DNA from: Streptomyces violaceusniger Tu 4113
Lineage (GTDB): Bacteria; Actinomycetota; Actinomycetes; Streptomycetales; Streptomycetaceae
Length of the DNA: 64,000 nucleotides
Reading direction: 5' to 3'
NCBI RefSeq assembly: GCF_000147815.2
Contig: NC_015957.1
Span: forward strand, 5,952,001-6,016,000
Shown: one piece after another, positions 58,878 to 64,000 of the stretch
Layout of the letters: each line of letters opens with the position of its first letter
Numbering within the stretch: position 1 is the first letter of the stretch
Position numbers and translations under genes: made by a program
The notes under the pieces: model-generated
What the model was told of the DNA's origin: nothing
What the model saw: the letters and a program-made list of their open reading frames with translations, nothing else
Databases searched by the model: none

Positions 58878-59792
58878 TCAGTCCGGCAGCCCCCTGGCCA
58901 GCAGAACGGCGCCGTGCAGTGAGGACAGCCCGCCCAGTTGCGCGGGCCGGACCGGTGGCAGCGGATGCCCCGGGCGCCCCAGCGCCGCCGTCCGCTCGGC
59001 CACCATCGCCCCGAGCTCCGGCATCGCCGCGGCGAACCCTCCGCCGATCAACACGAGCGCGGGATGGACCAGTTCGCATACGCCGGTCACGGCAGCGGCC
59101 AGGGCCCTGCCGCTCTCCCGCAGCGACGCCACGGCCCATGGCTTCCCGTCGGCCACGGCCTGGCGCAGCGCGGCGAAGGTCACCTCCTCGCCCCGCCGCC
59201 GCGCCGCCCGGCGCAGGGTCGCCGGGCCCGAGGCCGCCGCCTGGACGCAGCCGCGCCGACCGCAGTCGCACAGCGGTCCGTCGCGGTCCACGACCAGGTG
59301 GCCGACTTCGCAGGAGCCGCGGCCCACGCCGGGGACGGGTATTCCGTTCAGCACGATGCCACCGCCGATCCCGGTGCCGACGCCGAGGTAGAGCAGATCG
59401 GGGCAGCCGGCCTCGTGTGCTTCGGCGAGGGCGGCCAGATCGCCGTCGTCGGCGCAGCGCACCTCGGCGTCGCCGAAGAGCGCGGACAGCGCGCGGCCCA
59501 GGTCCACTCCGGCCCAGCCGGGGCGGCCGGGCCAGGCGGTGACCGTGCCGGTGGCGTCGAGGGTGGCGGGCATCGCGACCCCGACACCGGTGAGCCGCTC
59601 GGGGGCGCCGGTGCATAACTCCGTGACGTGATGCGCCAGCAGGTCCAGGTCGCGGGTGGGGTCGCCGGACGTCATGACGTCCGTACCGTCCGGCTCGGCC
59701 CAGCGGAAGGAGGATTCGCTGATGCTCAGGTCGTCGTGTTCGAGGCGCAGCGCCACTTTGGTGCCGCCGACGTCGATTCCCAGATGACTGAT
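58878..59792 (-). CDS. rifN: ROK-family kinase, kanosamine kinase-like, with non-standard start
   Basis: The 304-residue protein is a ROK sugar kinase: HLGIDVGGTKVALRLE (phosphate loop) at the N-terminus, GVGVAMPATLD near 70, LYLGVGTGIGGGIVLNG near 135, and GHLVVDRDGPLCDCGRRGCV (zinc motif with Cys/His) near 165. RifN-type members phosphorylate kanosamine in AHBA biosynthesis. The conserved DVGGTK motif lies upstream of the first in-frame GTG (59756); no ATG, GTG or TTG precedes it. An ATC at 59792 with GGGAGGC 4 nt upstream is the best-placed initiation site, so the start may be ATC, or ATG altered by one base. The gene lies 55 nt after the aminoDHQ dehydratase stop. Confidence 0.9.
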   Translation of the reverse strand: MSHLGIDVGGTKVALRLEHDDLSISESSFRWAEPDGTDVMTSGDPTRDLDLLAHHVTELCTGAPERLTGVGVAMPATLDATGTVTAWPGRPGWAGVDLGRALSALFGDAEVRCADDGDLAALAEAHEAGCPDLLYLGVGTGIGGGIVLNGIPVPGVGRGSCEVGHLVVDRDGPLCDCGRRGCVQAAASGPATLRRAARRRGEEVTFAALRQAVADGKPWAVASLRESGRALAAAVTGVCELVHPALVLIGGGFAAAMPELGAMVAERTAALGRPGHPLPPVRPAQLGGLSSLHGAVLLARGLPD

Positions 59793-59847
59793 GGTCGCCT
59801 CCCGGCTCGTCGGCCTTGGCGGTGTGGAGTGACGGCGGGGTGGCCGC

Positions 59848-60282
59848 TCAGTCCGGCACCTTCTCGAGCAGGGCGCGTGCGGCGAGCCGGTACCCCAGGG
59901 CGCCGAGCCCGAAGATGACGCCCGCGGCCAGCGGCCCCGTCACCGACTCATGGCGGAACTGCTCACGGGCCCAGACATTCGACAGATGCACTTCTATCCA
60001 GGGCCGCGGATAGTTGGCCAGTGCGTCCCGAAGACCCCAGCCGGCCATCATGAGCGCGGCCGGATTGATGATGGCGCCGACCGTGTCGTAGTTCCCCTGA
60101 ATGGTGCGGATGATCTCCGCTTCGCCGTCGAACTGGTAGGAATCCACTTTCCAGCCGCGCTCCGCGACCTCTTCTCCGACCCAGCGCTCGATGTCCTGCA
60201 GCGTATCCGTGCCGTAGATCTCGGGCTGTCGCTTCCCGAGTATGCCGAGATTCGGTCCGTTCACCAACAACAGCCTGCTCAA
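59848..60282 (-). CDS. rifJ: AminoDHQ dehydratase (type II dehydroquinase-like)
   Basis: The 144-residue protein is a type II dehydroquinase: LLLVNGPNLGILGKRQPEIY at the start (with the catalytic Tyr in PEIYG), then QFDGEAEIIRTIQGNYDTVG, AIINPAALMMAGWGLRDAL and WIEVHLSNVWAREQFRHESV with the conserved His. RifJ converts aminoDHQ to aminodehydroshikimate. The TTG at 60282 is preferred because GAGGTG lies six bases before it; an ATG at 60297 is possible but has no ribosome site. It is divergent from AHBA synthase, and the kinase gene follows it. Confidence 0.92.
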   Translation of the reverse strand: MSRLLLVNGPNLGILGKRQPEIYGTDTLQDIERWVGEEVAERGWKVDSYQFDGEAEIIRTIQGNYDTVGAIINPAALMMAGWGLRDALANYPRPWIEVHLSNVWAREQFRHESVTGPLAAGVIFGLGALGYRLAARALLEKVPD

Positions 60283-60445
60283 TGCGCACCTCGCCATGTG
60301 GGGTCGGCTGAATTACAGCGGCTCATCACGGAAGTGCATTTATAGCACGGCGCCCTTGGCCTCGGCCCGAGAGCATGGTCAACTCCGTTTTTAAGGGGGC
60401 TATAGGGGGGCCCTGAGGGGGAATGACGTTTGCCCCGTCGGCCGG

Positions 60446-60491
60446 TTAGCGTGCTAATGCGTCCGCCGCGGACCTGCCTCCATAACGCATT
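60446..60491. promoter_or_regulatory. Inverted repeats in the rifJ/rifK divergent promoter region
   Basis: TTAGC-GT-GCTAA at 60446-60457 is a 12-bp palindrome, and AATGCGT (60456-60462) is the inverse of ACGCATT (60485-60491) with a 22-nt centre. They lie 18-63 bp upstream of the AHBA synthase start. They are candidate operators for a pathway regulator that is not in the window. The rest of 60298-60508 includes an A/T-richer patch (TTTTTAAGGGGGCTATAGG) that may hold the promoter of the leftward genes. Confidence 0.5.
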
Positions 60492-60508
60492 AAGGGAGTA
60501 GGGAAATC

Positions 60509-61675
60509 ATGAGCAATGATGTGCGCCTGGGATCCGAGCTGCCCGCATGGCCTCAGTATGGTGACGAGGAGCGCGAGGGCCTCATTCGGGCCCTGGATCA
60601 GGGGCAGTGGTGGCGCATCGGGGGCGGTGAGGTCGACGCCTTCGAGGCGGAGTTCGCCGCGGCCCATGGCAGCGAGCACGCCCTCGCCGTCACCAACGGA
60701 ACGCACGCGCTGGAACTCGCCCTCGAGGTGCTCGGCATCGGCGCCGGCACCGAGGTGATCGTTCCCGCGTTCACCTTCATCTCGTCCTCGCAGGCCGCGC
60801 AGCGACTGGGCGCGGTGGCCGTTCCCGTGGACGTCGACCCGGACACCTACTGCATCGATCCGTCGGCGGTCGAGGCGGCCATCGGCCCGAGGACCCGCGC
60901 CATCATGCCGGTGCACATGGCGGGTCAGATGTGCGACATGGACGCGCTGGACAAGCTGTCCGCCGACTCCGGGGTGCCGCTGATCCAGGACGCGGCCCAC
61001 GCCCACGGAGCGCAGTGGCGCGGCAAGAAGGTCGGTGAGCTGGGCTCGGTCGCCGCGTTCAGTTTTCAGAACGGGAAGCTGATGACCGCCGGTGAGGGCG
61101 GCGCCGTGCTCTTCCCCGACGCCGAGATGTACGAGCGGGGCTTCGTCCGGCACAGCTGCGGACGTCCGCCCACCGACCGCGGCTACTTCCACCGCACCTC
61201 GGGCTCCAACTTCCGGCTGAACGAGTTCTCCGCCTCGGTGCTGCGCGCCCAACTCGGGCGTCTGGAGGACCAGATCACCACGCGTGAGCAGCGCTGGCCG
61301 GTGCTGAGCCGACTGCTCGCCGAGATCCCCGGTGTCGTACCGCAGTCGCGCGACGACCGCGGTGACCGCAACCCGCACTACATGGCGATGTTCCGGGTGC
61401 CGGGCCTCACCGAGGAGCGCCGGGCGAAGATCGTCGACGTGCTCATCGAACGCGGGGTGCCGGCGTTCGTCGCCTTCCGCGCGGTCTACCGTACGGACGC
61501 CTTCTGGGAGATCGCGGCGCCGGATCTGACGGTGGACGAGCTCGCCCGCCGCTGCCCGCACTCCGAGGCGCTCACCCGCGACTGCGTATGGCTGCACCAC
61601 CGGGTGCTGCTGGGCAGCGAGGAGCAGATGCACGAAGTGGCCGCCGTCGTCGCCGACGTGCTCGCGAGCTCATGA
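60509..61675 (+). CDS. rifK: AHBA synthase
   Basis: The 388-residue PLP enzyme of the DegT/DnrJ/EryC1 family has PQYGDEEREGLIRALDQGQ and WWRIGGGEVDAFEAEFAAAH near the start, typical of AHBA synthases, NGTHALELALEVLG near 64, AFTFISSSQAAQRLGAVA near 90, QDAAHAHGAQWRGKKVG near 160, and the PLP Lys at about 190 in AFSFQNGKLMTAGEGG. RifK aromatises aminodehydroshikimate to 3-amino-5-hydroxybenzoate, the starter of ansamycins and mitomycin. ATG at 60509 with AGGGA upstream. Its stop overlaps the oxidoreductase start as ATGA. Confidence 0.95.
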   Translation: MSNDVRLGSELPAWPQYGDEEREGLIRALDQGQWWRIGGGEVDAFEAEFAAAHGSEHALAVTNGTHALELALEVLGIGAGTEVIVPAFTFISSSQAAQRLGAVAVPVDVDPDTYCIDPSAVEAAIGPRTRAIMPVHMAGQMCDMDALDKLSADSGVPLIQDAAHAHGAQWRGKKVGELGSVAAFSFQNGKLMTAGEGGAVLFPDAEMYERGFVRHSCGRPPTDRGYFHRTSGSNFRLNEFSASVLRAQLGRLEDQITTREQRWPVLSRLLAEIPGVVPQSRDDRGDRNPHYMAMFRVPGLTEERRAKIVDVLIERGVPAFVAFRAVYRTDAFWEIAAPDLTVDELARRCPHSEALTRDCVWLHHRVLLGSEEQMHEVAAVVADVLASS

Positions 61676-62796
61676 GCACCCCGTCCGCCGGCGGGACGCC
61701 GATCCGGACCGCCGTGGTGGGGCTGGGGTGGGCGGCCCGCTCGATCTGGCTGCCCCGGCTCCTCCGCAACCCCGCCTTCACCGTGATCGCCGCGGTGGAT
61801 CCCGACGAGCGCGGCCGCGCGGCCGTCACCGAGACGGCGGGCGCGAACCGGCTGCCGGTGCTGGCGGCGGTCCACGACCTCGATCCCGTGGAGGTGGACC
61901 TGGCGGTGGTCGCGGTGCCCAACCATCTGCACTGCGCGGTCGCCACCGAGCTGCTGGCCAAGGGCATTCCGGTATTCCTGGAGAAACCGGTGTGCCTGAC
62001 CTCCGAGGAGGCCGAGCGGCTGGCCGCCGCGGAGCGCTCCGGTGGCGCGGTGCTGCTGGCCGGAAGCGCGGCGCGCTACCGCGCCGATGTGCGCGGGCTG
62101 TACCGGATCGCCGCCCGGCTGGGCCGTATCCGCCATGTCGAACTCGCCTGGGTGCGGGCGCGCGGCGTACCCGACCGGGGCGGCTGGTTCACCCAGCGGT
62201 CGCTCGCGGGCGGCGGGGCGCTGGTCGACCTGGGCTGGCATCTGTTCGACATCGCGGTTCCGCTGCTGGGCACCGCCGCGTTCCGGCACGCCATCGGAAC
62301 GGTGTCGTCCGACTTCATCACCCAGCGGTCCTCGCGGGCCGCGTGGCGGGGCGACGACGGCGGCCCGGCGCTCTCGGGCGGCACCGATGTGGAGGACACC
62401 GCGCGCGGATTCCTCATCACCGACGACGGCCGTTCGGTCGTGCTGCACGCGAGTTGGGCCTCGCACGAGGCGCTGGACACGACGCGGGTCACGATCGACG
62501 GCAGCGCGGGCAGCGCGACCTTGCGCTGCACCTTCGGATTCAGCCCGAACCGCCTCGAGAAGTCCACCCTGACCCGCACCGTCGACGGTACGACCCGTCC
62601 GGTGGCCGTACCCACCGAACCGATCGGCACCGAGTACGACCGGCAGCTCGACATGGTTCCCGCGCAGTTGCGCGACCCGGCGGGGCGGGGCCGGGTGATC
62701 GAGGAGGTCCGACGGACCATCGGCGCCATCGAACGGGTCTACACCTCGGCCCGGATCCCCCAGGAGGTCCGGGAGTCGGTGTCGGCGCCGGTGTGA
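61672..62796 (+). CDS. rifL: AHBA-cluster Gfo/Idh/MocA oxidoreductase
   Basis: The 374-residue protein has the Rossmann motif TAVVGLGWAARSIWLPRLLR, the family EKP motif in PVFLEKPVCLTSEEAERLAA near residue 105, and LVDLGWHLFDIAVPLLG near residue 190. RifL homologues are found next to AHBA synthase in ansamycin clusters and are required for the UDP-kanosamine supply route, oxidising UDP-glucose at C3 with the synthase partner. It overlaps the synthase gene by ATGA. Confidence 0.93.
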   Translation: MSTPSAGGTPIRTAVVGLGWAARSIWLPRLLRNPAFTVIAAVDPDERGRAAVTETAGANRLPVLAAVHDLDPVEVDLAVVAVPNHLHCAVATELLAKGIPVFLEKPVCLTSEEAERLAAAERSGGAVLLAGSAARYRADVRGLYRIAARLGRIRHVELAWVRARGVPDRGGWFTQRSLAGGGALVDLGWHLFDIAVPLLGTAAFRHAIGTVSSDFITQRSSRAAWRGDDGGPALSGGTDVEDTARGFLITDDGRSVVLHASWASHEALDTTRVTIDGSAGSATLRCTFGFSPNRLEKSTLTRTVDGTTRPVAVPTEPIGTEYDRQLDMVPAQLRDPAGRGRVIEEVRRTIGAIERVYTSARIPQEVRESVSAPV

Positions 62797-62992
62797 CCGC
62801 ACCGGGCGGCTGCCGCCTCACCCGCCGCCGTCGGCATCCGCTGTCACCTCACCCGCTCGTCGTCGTTATCCCCTGCCGCCTCACTCTGCTCGCCGTCGTC
62901 AACCCCTTCTCCGGACCGCCCTTGAGACCCGGACCGCCCCCGAGACCCGGACCGGCGGTCCGCCGAACCGGCCCGTACCACGGGAGTCTTCA
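62797..62992. other. Intergenic gap with imperfect CTCAC/CCGCC repeats
   Basis: The gap between the oxidoreductase and phosphatase genes holds imperfect direct repeats (CTCACCCGC, CCGCCTCAC, CCGTCGTC) and a GACCCGGACCGCCC doublet near 62924-62950. No coding region or hairpin is evident. The phosphatase gene may have its own promoter here. Confidence 0.45.
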
Positions 62993-63688
62993 ATGACCAG
63001 CCATCCGATCAGTCACGGCGACCCGCTCTCCGGCGCGGGTACCGCCCCGGTCACCTCGGTGGTCTTCGACCTCGACGGTGTCCTCGTCAACAGCTTCGCG
63101 GTGATGCGCGAGGCGTTCACGCTCGCCTACGCCGAGGTCGTCGGCGAGGGTGAGCCACCCTTCGAGGAGTACAACCGGCATCTGGGCCGCTACTTCCCCG
63201 ACATCATGCGGATCATGGGTCTTCCGCTGGAGATGGAAGCCCCGTTCGTCCGAGAGAGCTACCGTCTCGCCCACCTGGTGGAGATGTTCGACGGTGTGCC
63301 CGAGCTGCTGTCGGAGTTGCGCCACCGCGGGCTGCGACTCGCCGTGGCCACCGGGAAGAGCGGCCCCCGGGCGCGTTCGCTGCTCGACACGCTGGGCATC
63401 CGTGGCCAGTTCCACGTGGTCCTCGGCTCCGACGAAGTGGCGCGGCCCAAGCCCGCGCCGGACATCGTGCTGAAGGCGATGGACCTGATGGACGCCGACC
63501 CCTACCGGACCGTGATGGTCGGGGACGCGGTGACCGACCTGGCCAGCGCGCGGGGGGCCGGGATCACCGCCGTGGCGGCGATGTGGGGTGAGACCGACGA
63601 GAAGACCCTGCTCGCGGCGGAGCCCGATGTGATCCTGCACAAGCCCGCCGAACTGCTGGCGCTCTGCCCCGAGGTGACGGCTCCGTAG
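62993..63688 (+). CDS. rifM: AHBA-cluster HAD-family phosphatase
   Basis: The 231-residue protein has the HAD motifs: I SVVFDLDGVLVNSF (nucleophile Asp) near residue 25, II AVATGKSGPRARSLL near 118, III Lys in EVARPKPAPDIVL near 145, and IV VMVGDAVTDLASARGAGITA near 170. RifM homologues dephosphorylate a kanosamine-pathway intermediate in AHBA supply. The ATG at 62993 has GGGAG upstream. A 13-bp hairpin follows 34 nt after the stop. Confidence 0.93.
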   Translation: MTSHPISHGDPLSGAGTAPVTSVVFDLDGVLVNSFAVMREAFTLAYAEVVGEGEPPFEEYNRHLGRYFPDIMRIMGLPLEMEAPFVRESYRLAHLVEMFDGVPELLSELRHRGLRLAVATGKSGPRARSLLDTLGIRGQFHVVLGSDEVARPKPAPDIVLKAMDLMDADPYRTVMVGDAVTDLASARGAGITAVAAMWGETDEKTLLAAEPDVILHKPAELLALCPEVTAP

Positions 63689-63721
63689 GTCCGCGCGCCA
63701 CGTCCGTACCGATACTCCGCC

Positions 63722-63752
63722 CGGGCCCGGGTCCGCACCGGACCCGGGCCCG
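63722..63752 (+). terminator. 13-bp perfect GC hairpin after rifM
   Basis: CGGGCCCGGGTCC at 63722-63734 pairs exactly with GGACCCGGGCCCG at 63740-63752 across a 5-nt loop. It is the strongest hairpin seen in the window and marks the end of the AHBA genes. Confidence 0.85.
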
Positions 63753-63828
63753 AGGCCGCCTTTGTGCCGGAAATCGGGCTGCTTTCGGGAACGACTGCCT
63801 GGTGTGCGTCGGGCGAGGGCGAACGTCG

Positions 63829-63900
63829 TGCTCCGGTGGTCGAGCCGGGCCGGACGGTCATCAGCACGACGACGATCGCCCAGAGGAGGTTGAAGACCCC
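63829..63900 (-). pseudogene. Remnant of a DUF2269-like membrane protein gene
   Basis: A 24-codon stretch on the minus strand reads VFNLLWAIVVVLMTVRPG plus STTGA, nearly identical to the last helix and tail of the 157-residue membrane protein encoded at 27876-28349 (FNLLWATVTILMIVRPG plus STTGA). The intact gene has its stop right after this tail; here the frame runs on without a stop. The preceding sequence has no similarity to the rest of the protein. This is therefore a leftover 3' end of a second copy. Confidence 0.75.
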
Positions 63901-64000
63901 GGCGGGGGTGACGGTGGTGACGTACGGGACGCAGCAGGTGGCGGTCGCCGATGGCCCGCCACCCGCCGCGTCCCGCATCGTCGTTGGGCTCAGCCCGCCA

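Noticed and set aside
59848..60297. Primary-metabolism 3-dehydroquinase
   Set aside because: The gene sits among AHBA synthase, oxidoreductase, kinase and aminoDHQ synthase homologues, so the amino-shikimate role is more likely.

Overview
The window is high-GC actinobacterial DNA with GC-rich third codon positions, frequent GTG/TTG starts, many 4-nt ATGA/GTGA gene overlaps and several leaderless promoters. The gene content fits a large-genome Streptomyces: LAL-type LuxR and NarL-type regulators, Ser/Thr kinases paired with FHA proteins, F420/PPOX oxidoreductase and ansamycin AHBA genes. No rRNA, tRNA, insertion sequence, phage or CRISPR array was recognised.

Region 1 (1-12 kb) holds small regulated catabolic and resistance units. 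They are a sugar-oxidoreductase and hydroxypyruvate-isomerase-like pair with a LacI repressor and three copies of one palindromic operator, a TetX-like flavoprotein monooxygenase divergent from a TetR gene, a DJ-1/PfpI protein divergent from a LysR gene, and a NarL-type two-component system divergent from an FtsX/MacB-like permease. Region 2 (12-20.5 kb) holds an FHA protein coupled to a receptor kinase; a secreted trio (RlpA-like, GH128 glucanase, thaumatin) whose first-transcribed gene has a DasR-like site on its promoter; AlkB and HD-domain genes; a frameshifted L,D-transpeptidase; and an FAH-family enzyme. Region 3 (20.7-38 kb) is general accessory metabolism and regulation: a TPR protein translationally coupled to a polyprenyl synthase, an HglS-type dioxygenase, DUF4186, a methyltransferase, GNAT, TetR plus tautomerase, a DUF2269-like membrane protein with a leader ORF, a domain-swapped lipoate ligase, an ATP-dependent DNA ligase, a histidine kinase, a LAL regulator, an MBL hydrolase with an esterase, and an MHYT sensor.

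Region 4 (38.4-57.7 kb) is the most unusual part and looks like one composite signalling/conflict locus. A CHAT-domain caspase-like protease, an MbcA/ParS-type antitoxin-like protein and a RES-domain NAD+ phosphorylase-like toxin form one overlapping operon. A convergent operon of four genes joined by ATGA overlaps encodes a membrane kinase-like protein, a coiled-coil protein, a ClpB-like AAA+ ATPase with a degenerate first module, and a zinc-ribbon FHA protein. Divergent from it is a macro-domain protein. A radical-SAM-type 4Fe-4S protein, an uncharacterised protein, a VWA-like lipoprotein, a four-segment membrane protein and a two-TM protein with an inactive nicotinamidase-like domain follow. 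The chemistry is suggestive: RES enzymes convert NAD+ to ADP-ribose-1''-phosphate and nicotinamide, macro domains bind ADP-ribose-1''-phosphate, and the nicotinamidase fold binds nicotinamide. I infer a protease-triggered NAD+-depletion system with product-sensing components; this is not demonstrated.

Region 5 (57.8-63.7 kb) is an AHBA (3-amino-5-hydroxybenzoate) subcluster: aminoDHQ synthase, kanosamine kinase, aminoDHQ dehydratase, AHBA synthase, oxidoreductase and phosphatase (rifG, N, J, K, L, M homologues). It ends at a 13-bp-stem terminator, with no polyketide synthase and no aminoDAHP synthase, transketolase or N-glycosyltransferase in view. The kinase lacks a standard start codon before its conserved ATP motif. 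A 24-codon remnant of the 28-kb membrane-protein gene lies just beyond.
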